A stretch of 64,000 nucleotides of DNA from an uncultured Spirochaetaceae bacterium (lineage in GTDB: Bacteria; Spirochaetota; Spirochaetia; Sphaerochaetales; Sphaerochaetaceae), in assembly GCA_944389015.1 (NCBI GenBank), contig CALXKS010000005.1, forward strand, positions 1-64,000, given 5' to 3'. Shown one piece after another: positions 34,777-42,866 of the stretch. Made by a program: the position numbers and the translations under genes. The notes under the pieces were generated by a model that worked only from the letters and a program-made list of their open reading frames with translations, was not told where the DNA came from and ran no database searches. Position 1 is the first letter of the stretch; each line of letters opens with the position of its first letter.

Positions 34777-35732
34777 AAGTCACCTCCCATTCCGATCATA
34801 AGCATATGCGATCCCTGCAGATTCTCATATCCTATCCTCCAGAAGAATGATGAGGCAGCCCTATGCTCATAGAAGATGGAGAAGCGTCCTTTCCAGTCAA
34901 AGCCTGAGGGGCCATATCCAAGAAGAATCGAGGCATCGGCCCCGATGCGGCCCTCCTCAATCAGCGTGAAGCTGACAGATGGGAATATCCTGTGGATATC
35001 CAGGAACGCCTCCATTCCAAGGCCTCCGTACCAATACATACCTCCATTATCATACCTGAAAAGAAATGAGATAAGAGGAACGAATGGATAGATGAGATCT
35101 GTTCTTCCGAATGAGAGCGATCCTGTCAGATCGATCCGGGGGAAAGCGAATCCCATAGCAGTCGACCCGAACATTGTCCACTCCCCTTCGCTCTCAAGGG
35201 ATATGCCGGGAAAAGGATCTTCAAGATACACCGGGGATAGGACATATGCACCTGGATAGCTGTCAGAGACCTCGAATACTCCGCGCATGCGCCCATCTGA
35301 GTCGATAGCGCTGAATCTTGTCCCTTTCCTGAAATATCCATCAGAAAGGAATGAATAGGATCCACGATGTATGTAATCAAGCCTAAGTCCTGGCGAGAGA
35401 AGGGATTCTTCATAGAAAAGAAGGGAAAGAATCTCATCCTCTATTGCATCGGAGAGCTCATCAGTATCATGGCCCACAGCATTGATCACAGTGCTGACAT
35501 CGCCATATTCAACCGTGAAAGAGGCATAGAGCATATCCGGGAAGTATCCATCATCTTCGCTGTATGATGATACCATGATATCCAGATTCCCACGGCCCCG
35601 CGTACTTGCATCGACAGATCTGCCTATTGCCGCAAGAGCATAATCAGGGAATGAATCATCGGGCGTCACTGTGCTTGCATAGAGAGCAGAAACGGAAACA
35701 ATGATCAGGAAAACGGCGATAAGCTTCCTCAT
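34773..35732 (-). CDS. exported protein, probable outer-membrane beta-barrel
   Basis: This 319-residue protein has a signal peptide (MRKLIAVFLIIVSVSALYAS). The C-terminal half alternates aromatic and small residues in short strands ('FWRIGYENLQGSHMLMIGMG') and ends in Phe, as outer-membrane barrels do. The N-terminal half may be a periplasmic domain. It overlaps pepT by 4 bp and the following lipoprotein gene by 4 bp, so the three are co-translated. No family was recognised. Confidence 0.65.
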   Translation of the reverse strand: MRKLIAVFLIIVSVSALYASTVTPDDSFPDYALAAIGRSVDASTRGRGNLDIMVSSYSEDDGYFPDMLYASFTVEYGDVSTVINAVGHDTDELSDAIEDEILSLLFYEESLLSPGLRLDYIHRGSYSFLSDGYFRKGTRFSAIDSDGRMRGVFEVSDSYPGAYVLSPVYLEDPFPGISLESEGEWTMFGSTAMGFAFPRIDLTGSLSFGRTDLIYPFVPLISFLFRYDNGGMYWYGGLGMEAFLDIHRIFPSVSFTLIEEGRIGADASILLGYGPSGFDWKGRFSIFYEHRAASSFFWRIGYENLQGSHMLMIGMGGDF

Positions 35733-36937
35733 TCATCCCCCCTTGCAATAGCCAGGACAAGCTCCAGGCTCTTCTCCATGGACTCCAGAGCCACCCACTC
35801 GGAAAGGGAGTGCAGATTGTGTCCGCCTGTGAAGATATCAGGAGAGGCTATCCCATGAGATGCAAGATGCGCTCCATCGGTACCTCCACGTACCATCTGC
35901 TCCTTTATCCCAAGTCCTATCGAGCTGGCGGCATTCCTGAGTCTCTTCATCGCATATGGATGGGAAGCTACGGTGTCCCTGAAATTACAGTAGCTCTCCT
36001 CGATCATGCACTCCACCTCGGTTCCATAGATCATTGCAGCGCTTTCTGATATGTTTCTGAGCACTTCCTCCCTATGTCTAAGCCCGCTTTTCTCGAAATC
36101 GCGGAGTATAAGAGAGAGCTCTGCCATTTCCGCAGTCCCTGATATGCTCATGGCAGCATAGAACCCTTCCTCGCCGCTTGTGGCTTCAGGGCTCTCGGTA
36201 CGAGGCAGGGCCTGTGCGATGAATGCAGCAGTCTGCAATGCATTCCTCATAACACCTCTTGCCTCGCCTGGATGCACAGCATGTCCCTGTATCTTTATCG
36301 TAGCTGCAGACGCATTGAAGCATCCTATATCTATGACGCCCTCCTCTGTGCCATCGACTGTATAGCATACCGAGGCCTTCATCAAATCATAAGGGAAGAC
36401 ATCGAGACTGTGCCCTGTCTCTTCATCAGGGGTGAAATAGACTTCTATATCAGGATGCGGTATGGACTTATCGGAAGAAAGGATGGAGAGCATCTCCATG
36501 ATTATAGCCACACCTGCTTTGTCATCGCTTCCCAGAAGCGTATTGCCGCTGGATGTGATAACTGTCCCGCCTCTATAGCGCAGAAGATCCGGATTGTCAT
36601 CGGTTTTTATCACAACACCGTCAAGAACAATATCCTTGCCATCGTAAGGAGAATGGACAATGGGAACAACACCATTCCCGGGAACATCATCAGCTGTATC
36701 CACATGAGCCATGAATGCAATAGCCTCACCATCGATATTCCCCGCAAGGCAGCCCTGAAGAACCTCCTCAGGGCCGTAGTGGACTGTGCATCCGATATCC
36801 TCAAGCTCTGTGCGCAGCATCTGCATCAGAACCTTCTGCCCAGGTGTTGATGGACGGATAGATCCCGCCATCCGGCTATCGCTCATCGTATCGATACTGA
36901 CATATCTCAGGAATCTTCCAAGAAGAGTGCTTTCCAT
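35729..36937 (-). CDS. pepT: peptidase T (tripeptidase)
   Basis: This 402-residue M20B zinc aminopeptidase removes the N-terminal residue of tripeptides in the cytoplasm. The metal-site motifs appear in order: AHVDTAD, LLGSDDKAG, FTPDEETG, VDGTEEG and a final TGGHNLHS. The frame is open to 37024, but the family N-terminus (LLGRFLRYVSIDTMSD) fits the ATG at 36937. No ribosome site precedes it; instead TGG-CATAAT ends 6 nt upstream, so a leaderless message is likely. It heads the operon with the barrel protein and the LPP20-like lipoprotein. Confidence 0.92.
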   Translation of the reverse strand: MESTLLGRFLRYVSIDTMSDSRMAGSIRPSTPGQKVLMQMLRTELEDIGCTVHYGPEEVLQGCLAGNIDGEAIAFMAHVDTADDVPGNGVVPIVHSPYDGKDIVLDGVVIKTDDNPDLLRYRGGTVITSSGNTLLGSDDKAGVAIIMEMLSILSSDKSIPHPDIEVYFTPDEETGHSLDVFPYDLMKASVCYTVDGTEEGVIDIGCFNASAATIKIQGHAVHPGEARGVMRNALQTAAFIAQALPRTESPEATSGEEGFYAAMSISGTAEMAELSLILRDFEKSGLRHREEVLRNISESAAMIYGTEVECMIEESYCNFRDTVASHPYAMKRLRNAASSIGLGIKEQMVRGGTDGAHLASHGIASPDIFTGGHNLHSLSEWVALESMEKSLELVLAIARGDE

Positions 36938-36943
36938 GCTGAC

Positions 36944-36952
36944 ATTATGCCA
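36944..36952 (-). promoter_or_regulatory. extended -10 promoter of pepT (leaderless)
   Basis: TGG-CATAAT on the minus strand ends 6 nt before the ATG at 36937. No good -35 is visible, as often with extended -10 promoters. It overlaps the 3'-flank of the upstream lipoprotein gene. Confidence 0.45.
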
Positions 36953-36980
36953 CACAGGGGATCCTTTGAACATCGGATCA

Positions 36981-37823
36981 TCAGATAGTGAAATCGTATT
37001 TCTCCAGCATCGGCTTGACATCATTCACCACATTGAACAGCGTGAACACCGCAAGGATGATTCCTGTCAGGACAGGAGATCGGTTAAGCGAGGTTCCTAT
37101 GCTTATCATCGACGCCGCAAGAAGCCATGAGGCTGTAGGCTCTGTCGTGACATCTTCAAGCCATTCCTCGAATGTCGCTGTAAGATCTCCCGTGCGATAA
37201 TACTCTGCAATAGCCATAATCGATGTTGTCAGCACTCCTGCAGCAATCGCGACAGCAGAGGCAGCTGCTATCTTGCCCCAGAATATCATATTGGGCACAA
37301 AAGCGTAGACAATGGCTGCTGTAAGAAGGACAGCGCTCTTAATGACCAGTTTCTTGAGATCATCATAGAATGCCTCCTGCTGCTCTGGCGACATGAATCT
37401 CGCAGTCCCTCTTGCCACAGCATATAAGCGCGTCTCAGCATCCTCAACCTGCTTTCTGATCTTATCGAGCTCTGCTTGAGGGGCAAGCCCCTCTGCCGCC
37501 GCGAAGACATCATCCGCTGTATTGAATGAAGAAGTCTCCAGGCAGAACTCAAGATATTCTTCCCCGTTCTCCTCTTCCATTGCCCGGGTCGCCACATGAT
37601 AGCCATCGGCAGATGCCAGCTCCTGCATTTCCGGAAGATCAGCATCGATGTACTCCCTTACAATCGAAAGATTCTCATCGATTACCCGTCCCGCAGCAGA
37701 TGTCAATGCCGAAGCATCGATGCCACCGAGCCCTGTGCGCGGTAGTGCGCAGGAAACCGCGAGTGTCGCAGCGATGAGGACCAGCGCAACAGCTTTGTCC
37801 AGATAGATTCTTGCTACTTTCAT
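36981..37823 (-). CDS. lipoprotein with membrane segments, unknown function
   Basis: This 280-residue protein has a signal peptide ending LAVSC. An acidic, helical stretch follows (about 35-155), then hydrophobic segments near 160-205 and 235-262 that could be membrane helices or amphipathic pairs. AGGAGG lies 6 nt before the ATG. It follows the barrel protein at 37839 by 15 bp and is probably co-transcribed. No family was recognised. Confidence 0.65.
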   Translation of the reverse strand: MKVARIYLDKAVALVLIAATLAVSCALPRTGLGGIDASALTSAAGRVIDENLSIVREYIDADLPEMQELASADGYHVATRAMEEENGEEYLEFCLETSSFNTADDVFAAAEGLAPQAELDKIRKQVEDAETRLYAVARGTARFMSPEQQEAFYDDLKKLVIKSAVLLTAAIVYAFVPNMIFWGKIAAASAVAIAAGVLTTSIMAIAEYYRTGDLTATFEEWLEDVTTEPTASWLLAASMISIGTSLNRSPVLTGIILAVFTLFNVVNDVKPMLEKYDFTI

Positions 37824-37838
37824 ATATTTCCTCCTGAA

Positions 37839-38345
37839 TCAGATAGTGAATCCTGCAATCAGCGAAACACGGAAACGCGAATACTGCGGTACAGCCTCCC
37901 GGAGCTCGGCAAGCCTTGATTCCTCAGAAGAGAAGACATCGGTGAATGAAATCCGCGGCTCAAGATAGAAGTAAGGGAATTCTATAGTCCACCCGATCAT
38001 GGCTTCTGAGAAGAAAAGGAGATTGTCATCGGGAGCTTCAATTCCCCAGAATACACCCAGGCGGAGAAGAGATACTCCTGCATAGAATCCGAATCCATCG
38101 AATGGATAAACGGAGACCGCCAGTCCTGCCTCAAGGAAATCAAGATCATAATCATATGAATGCGAATATCTTATAGGCAGTGTCACACGGATATGCCTGA
38201 AGCGGTACGATGCCTCAGCATCAAGCCGCAGGGCTGGGTAGAATGAGGAATCAATGCATCTCAGATCAACCCCTGCCTGCCATGCTGCAGCGGAAGCGGA
38301 GAGTGCGAAATTGACCATGCATAACATCACCATGAACCTTCTCAT
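37839..38345 (-). CDS. small exported beta-barrel-like protein
   Basis: This 168-residue protein has a signal peptide (to about residue 20, SASA) and a run of about eight aromatic-rich strands ('YRFRHIRVTLPIRYSHSY', 'FGFYAGVSLLRLGVFWGI', 'RFRVSLIAGFTI'), the pattern of an eight-stranded OmpA/OmpW-size barrel. No strong ribosome site precedes the first ATG; ATGs at 38333 or 38327 behind AGAAGG are possible and would shorten the signal peptide. Function unknown. Confidence 0.6.
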   Translation of the reverse strand: MRRFMVMLCMVNFALSASAAAWQAGVDLRCIDSSFYPALRLDAEASYRFRHIRVTLPIRYSHSYDYDLDFLEAGLAVSVYPFDGFGFYAGVSLLRLGVFWGIEAPDDNLLFFSEAMIGWTIEFPYFYLEPRISFTDVFSSEESRLAELREAVPQYSRFRVSLIAGFTI

Positions 38346-38406
38346 GGTTCAAGGATGGCGGAATGAATGCAGATGGATAAGAGGCAGGAACGGCCAGATT
38401 ATCTAC

Positions 38407-38889
38407 TCAGCTGTCCCAATTCAATGCGCTTCTCAGCTCAGCTTCCCGGGTCTGGACAGATCCTGATACGAACTTCACAGGCTCCTCCTGGCCGGATAGC
38501 GTAAGGGATAAGCCTTTATGAAAACCATCGACCTTTCCCAGATTGTACTCATTGATTTCCCTGGAGGAGCATGACCAGCTCACCTTTACCCCACCCCCCG
38601 CGCTTCTTCTTGTGTAGAAGATAACATCGGATGATGTGATTGTGAGAGCCCCTGGCATCAGAGTGGTGCTATCGGGGGTGATCATCGAGGCCTTCACATA
38701 CATGAAGCTCTCATTCCCCCTTTGCTTCCTTATCATTTTCTCCGTAACGACGGAGGATATGAGATAGTAAACAGCTACAAGAGGGAGCTCAAGCAGAATC
38801 AGCGGCCATATGACCATGCCACGGAATGATGCGAAATAAACAAATACTGCAAACACCGCAAGAATGGAAAAAAGCACAGCTCGCTTCAC
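38407..38889 (-). CDS. two-helix membrane protein with a PH/GRAM-like domain
   Basis: This protein of 160 residues has two N-terminal membrane helices (about 3-20 and 25-45), then a cytoplasmic beta domain with 'MPGALTITSSDVIFYTRRS', which resembles the start of GRAM/PH-like bacterial domains. The GTG at 38889 behind AGAGGTG is preferred to a GTG three codons upstream that overlaps that same site. The stop lies 61 bp before the barrel gene, same strand. Function unknown. Confidence 0.55.
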   Translation of the reverse strand: MKRAVLFSILAVFAVFVYFASFRGMVIWPLILLELPLVAVYYLISSVVTEKMIRKQRGNESFMYVKASMITPDSTTLMPGALTITSSDVIFYTRRSAGGGVKVSWSCSSREINEYNLGKVDGFHKGLSLTLSGQEEPVKFVSGSVQTREAELRSALNWDS

Positions 38890-38961
38890 GTAAAGCACCT
38901 CTGGAAGTGGAATTCTGGGGAAATCTTATCATTTTCTGAAAAATTTCTCCACTGCGAGCGA

Positions 38962-38984
38962 CAGAAACCACTATCTAGCGCGTA
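38962..38984 (+). promoter_or_regulatory. 23-bp shared upstream motif, copy A
   Basis: CAGAAA-ccA-CTA-t-CTAGCGCGTA lies 22-44 nt before the start codon of the 681-residue lipoprotein. A second copy with 19 of 23 identical bases lies at 48710-48732 upstream of the Rpn nuclease gene. The position fits a promoter or operator. Confidence 0.4.
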
Positions 38985-39005
38985 TAGAAATCAAGGAGGC
39001 AATGA

Positions 39006-41051
39006 ATGATAAGATTGCTGACAACATTTTTCGTGGCTATCACACTGGTGGTATTCCCATCATGCGAAGAGCCTAAGACACACGGGACAATGAGAATCAA
39101 CCTGGAACAGGGAACAAGATCCATAGTCCCTTCCGGCTACCCTTTGGAGGTAGAAGAATACAGAATCATAGGCCAAGGTCCGCAGGGAGCAGACTTCGAG
39201 GTACGTACAGAACGGACCTCAATCACGGTAGAAGGCCTTGTTTCTGGCGAATGGCTGCTTGAAGCAGAGGGCATGAATGCTCATGGGGATGTGCTTGTCA
39301 CAGGCAGCACTGTATTCGCATTCTCCGCATCGAATCCAAGCACAACAATCACGCTCGATGAACTGGTAGGCACAGGATCGCTGAGCCTGACGCTGTCATG
39401 GGACCCTTCATTGATAGTGGGAAGCGCCGAGGTAGAGCTGTCAATCAGACCGCAATTCGGGCCTGATACGGAGACTATGCTGACGCTTTCGTCGATCAAT
39501 ACGAATGCAGGAACCGCAACATACACCGGTGATGATTATGAAGCTGGATCCTATGTGCTCTCTGCGAAGCTTTTTGACAGCGGGATACTTGTCGCAGGAT
39601 GCGCAGAGGCTGTACGGATTGCAGGAAATCAGGAATCAGAGGGAGAAATCGTATTCGATCTGAATAAAAACCCTACTGAACCCGGAACTCTTGAGATTGT
39701 AAATACCACAGGAGTTCCGGTCACATTCACGATCTCCGGGATTGAGGATACAGTTGAAGCAGATACAGAGATATCGGTGAGTCTTACATCCACAGCAGAC
39801 AGCGTTGAGAATTACCAGGTATCATGGTATCTCAACGGCGAGAAGCTCGGAGAAGGTCCATCCCTGTCATTCTCGCCATCGCTGGGGGTACACCGCCTTG
39901 ATGCAGTTGCGGCATCCTCGCTCATCGGATCTACAAGCAGCGCTGCAGTTAACTTCGAAGCTGTGACATCTGTTGCGGAAGGAGTACCGAACCAAGGTGG
40001 AATAGTCCGTGATGGTACGGGAGGAATCAATCTTGGAAGCGATGCGATTGTCCAGTTCATGCCAAATGGCAACCTCATGATATTCTCCAATGAAGATGAG
40101 ACCGTACAGGTCGGAAGGATTATCAGAAACAGCATCACTATCGAGCATGAAACGAGCTATTCAAGCCTTGGGATTACCGGTACTGTATCAACATTCGCAA
40201 TCGGAGAGTACAGCTCAAGCATCTACAAAGTACTTGTGGGAGTCAATGATCCTTTCTCAGTGAAGCTCTACAACTACAGTCCGTCGAACCATAGCATGAC
40301 AAATACCGTGGAAGCAGATGCATCGCACATGCACATTGATCATGTGAAGGAGAAGGATGTTCCGCCTGCCTATTGCGATTACGCGGCCATGGCCCTGAAG
40401 ATGGATGATTCCGCGATCATATCCATAATGGACAGAGACAGGAAGTATATGAACTATGTCTTCTTCAGGATTGATGAAACAGATCCAGAGGAGTTTGTCA
40501 GGACGAACAGGTCAATACTTGGGCTCGATGCGCTGGGTATCATCCCATACCTTGCAACATCATCCGCAGATGGCTATGCATTCGCTTGTCCTGACTTCTA
40601 TACGATCATCGTCAAGTACATGGAGAACAAACAAGGCGCATATGAGGCTTACATCGACATGGATGCCGATCCTTATGTTGAAACACCGACTGGGCTGGCA
40701 TATATCTCTGACTCGACAATGCTCGTCCAGACAAGCGAGTACCTGACGCTGATTGAAGAGGAGGATGTCGACAACTGGGTACGGAAATCAAGCGAGGAGA
40801 TGGATAGTCCTAATACATCAGGCCTTACTTCATCGGCAGATTACAAGTATGCATACTACATCGATCATACCAGCGAGGAGATAGTGACACTTGCAATCAC
40901 CGATTCCGGCCAGAGCTACAACGAGATTGCCCGTACTCCGCTTCTGCTTGAGGATGCGGATACAATCACTATATCACCAAGTGGAATAAACATGGTTCTC
41001 ATTGATGAGAGCAACCCTGAGTCCCTTGCGATAATGCGCATCAAACGCTGA
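39006..41051 (+). CDS. 681-residue lipoprotein with Ig-like and repeat domains
   Basis: The signal peptide ends VVFPSC with lipidated Cys at residue 20. Residues of about 25-330 form several Ig-like beta domains. The C-terminal half contains short D/S-rich repeats ('ISIMDRDRKYMNYVFFRIDE', 'YAYYIDHTSEEIVTLAIT') that resemble beta-propeller blades. Such proteins are usually anchored on the outer surface and bind polymers or partners. AAGGAGG lies 6 nt before the ATG. It is monocistronic, followed by a strong bidirectional terminator. No enzyme motif was recognised. Confidence 0.75.
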   Translation: MIRLLTTFFVAITLVVFPSCEEPKTHGTMRINLEQGTRSIVPSGYPLEVEEYRIIGQGPQGADFEVRTERTSITVEGLVSGEWLLEAEGMNAHGDVLVTGSTVFAFSASNPSTTITLDELVGTGSLSLTLSWDPSLIVGSAEVELSIRPQFGPDTETMLTLSSINTNAGTATYTGDDYEAGSYVLSAKLFDSGILVAGCAEAVRIAGNQESEGEIVFDLNKNPTEPGTLEIVNTTGVPVTFTISGIEDTVEADTEISVSLTSTADSVENYQVSWYLNGEKLGEGPSLSFSPSLGVHRLDAVAASSLIGSTSSAAVNFEAVTSVAEGVPNQGGIVRDGTGGINLGSDAIVQFMPNGNLMIFSNEDETVQVGRIIRNSITIEHETSYSSLGITGTVSTFAIGEYSSSIYKVLVGVNDPFSVKLYNYSPSNHSMTNTVEADASHMHIDHVKEKDVPPAYCDYAAMALKMDDSAIISIMDRDRKYMNYVFFRIDETDPEEFVRTNRSILGLDALGIIPYLATSSADGYAFACPDFYTIIVKYMENKQGAYEAYIDMDADPYVETPTGLAYISDSTMLVQTSEYLTLIEEEDVDNWVRKSSEEMDSPNTSGLTSSADYKYAYYIDHTSEEIVTLAITDSGQSYNEIARTPLLLEDADTITISPSGINMVLIDESNPESLAIMRIKR

Positions 41052-41054
41052 TAT

Positions 41055-41091
41055 GAAAAAAGCCATCGGGGGATCTCTCCTTCCGATGGCT
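41055..41091. terminator. bidirectional intrinsic terminator
   Basis: AGCCATCGG (41061-41069) and CCGATGGCT (41083-41091) form a 9-bp stem. On the minus strand it is followed by TTTTTT and terminates the hydrogenase operon. On the plus strand it ends the lipoprotein message. Confidence 0.85.
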
Positions 41092-41110
41092 ATTCTCCGG
41101 ATTCAGGAAA

Positions 41111-42856
41111 TCACTGCTTGTAGACAGGTACTTCCTTATACTCGGTATGAAGAAGGTGATGGGCCTTCTCCGAGAGAGGCTGTCCGAGGAAGTCGGAATA
41201 GAGCTTCTGGATAGAAGGATTCTGGTGTGAGCATCTCTTCACGGATTTCTCATCATCCGTATAAAGACCTTCCGTCCTCTCTTCGCGGACCTCATCGTCT
41301 GTTCCATATGGCTGGCCACCGCCTGCGATACAGCCACCGCGGCAAGCCATGATCTCAATGAAATCAAGATTGCTCTCGCGTCCTGCAGCCTTATCCTCCT
41401 TGATCTTATCAAGAAGAGCCTTTGCAGAACCCATGCCATGGACTATGGCAACGCGGATCTTCTTTCCGTCTACATCCACCTCTCCGCGCTTGACGTTATC
41501 AAGGCCGCGGACAAGCTTGATCTCAGGATCGGCAAGCTCCTTGCCTGTCAGCCCGAAGTATGCGGTTCTTATTGCAGCTTCCATTACACCGCCAGTAACA
41601 CCGAAGATCGTTCCTGCTCCAGTGTACTCTCCGATCGGATCATCGGCTTCAGTCTCAGGAAGGTTAGAGAAATCAAGGCCACGCGATGCGATGAGCCTTG
41701 CAATCTCGCGTGTAGTGAGAACGAGGTCGACATCACGCTCTCCAGATGAAGATGCATGCTCTCCATCGCGGGTGATCTCAGTCTTCTTTGCGGTACATGG
41801 CATGATTGCGACAGAATAGATGTTCTTCTTATCGATGCCGCTCTTCTCACTCCAGTACGTCTTTGTGATAGCACCCTGCATCATCATCGGGCTCTTTGCC
41901 GAAGAGAGGTTGTCAAGAAGCTCAGGATAGTACTTCTCCGCATAGTCAACCCAGCCTGGGCAGCAGGAAGTGATCCGAGGCATCACACCGCCATTCTTGA
42001 TTCTGTCAAGAAGCTCATATCCCTCTTCCATGATCGTAAGATCTGCGCCGAAGTTCGTGTCGAACACATAATCGATGCCGATGCGGCGGAGCGCTGTATA
42101 GAGCTTCTTTGTTGAGATCTCGCCTGGCTTGAGTCCGAACTCCTCACCGATAGCGACCCTGACAGCAGGGGCGATCTGGACTGCGACAGTCTTCTCTGGA
42201 TCGGCAATCGCCTTCATCAGCTCCGTCGTATGATCCTGCTCATAGATTGCTCCCACAGGGCAATGCGTGATGCACTGTCCGCACTTGATGCATGGGCTGT
42301 CATTGAGAGGAAGATGGGCTGCAGGACTCATAGTGGTCTTATCACCACGTCCGATGAACTCAAGAGCATACACGCCCTGAAGTCCCTGACAGACCTGTAC
42401 ACAGCGGCCGCACTTGATGCACTTCTCCGGATCGAGGACGATAGCTCCTGTTGAGCGGTCCTTGATATCCTCCGCAAGACGGATCTCAAACGGCTGCTCT
42501 CTGACACCATATTCGATAGCAAGCTTCTGGAGCTCACACTTGTTATTCTTCGTGCAGAGCAGACATGAGGACGGATGAGTGCTCATCGTGAGCTCAAGGA
42601 TCGTCCTTCTGACCTCATAGAGATCATGATCATGGGTAATGATCTTCATTCCCTCGGCAGCAGGCGTTGAGCATGCACGGATGATCTTCTTCGATCCTTC
42701 CTGCTTACAGACGCACAGTCCGCACGAACCGAACGGCTTAAGATCCGGATGATAGCAGAGCGTCGGAATCTTTATGCCGGCTTTTCTGGCAGCCTCAAGG
42801 ACGGTTGTTCCCTCTGCTACCTCTACCTCTATTCCCTGTACAGTAAGATGAATCAT
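41111..42856 (-). CDS. hydA: [FeFe] hydrogenase catalytic subunit of a bifurcating HydABC complex
   Basis: This 581-residue subunit evolves H2. From the ATG at 42856 it has a [2Fe-2S] domain (Cys34, 45, 48, 62), a His-Cys3 cluster (His94, Cys98, 101, 107) and two [4Fe-4S] clusters (146-156 and 189-199). The H-cluster motifs TSCCPGW (296-302), MPCTAKK (352-358) and ACRGGCIAGGGQP (504-516) are complete, so the enzyme should be active. The order with hydB and nuoE/hydC is that of electron-bifurcating group A3 hydrogenases, which use NADH and reduced ferredoxin together. AGGAGGAG precedes the ATG; the frame is open further upstream but overlaps hydB. Confidence 0.95.
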   Translation of the reverse strand: MIHLTVQGIEVEVAEGTTVLEAARKAGIKIPTLCYHPDLKPFGSCGLCVCKQEGSKKIIRACSTPAAEGMKIITHDHDLYEVRRTILELTMSTHPSSCLLCTKNNKCELQKLAIEYGVREQPFEIRLAEDIKDRSTGAIVLDPEKCIKCGRCVQVCQGLQGVYALEFIGRGDKTTMSPAAHLPLNDSPCIKCGQCITHCPVGAIYEQDHTTELMKAIADPEKTVAVQIAPAVRVAIGEEFGLKPGEISTKKLYTALRRIGIDYVFDTNFGADLTIMEEGYELLDRIKNGGVMPRITSCCPGWVDYAEKYYPELLDNLSSAKSPMMMQGAITKTYWSEKSGIDKKNIYSVAIMPCTAKKTEITRDGEHASSSGERDVDLVLTTREIARLIASRGLDFSNLPETEADDPIGEYTGAGTIFGVTGGVMEAAIRTAYFGLTGKELADPEIKLVRGLDNVKRGEVDVDGKKIRVAIVHGMGSAKALLDKIKEDKAAGRESNLDFIEIMACRGGCIAGGGQPYGTDDEVREERTEGLYTDDEKSVKRCSHQNPSIQKLYSDFLGQPLSEKAHHLLHTEYKEVPVYKQ

Positions 42857-42866
42857 CGCTCTCCTC

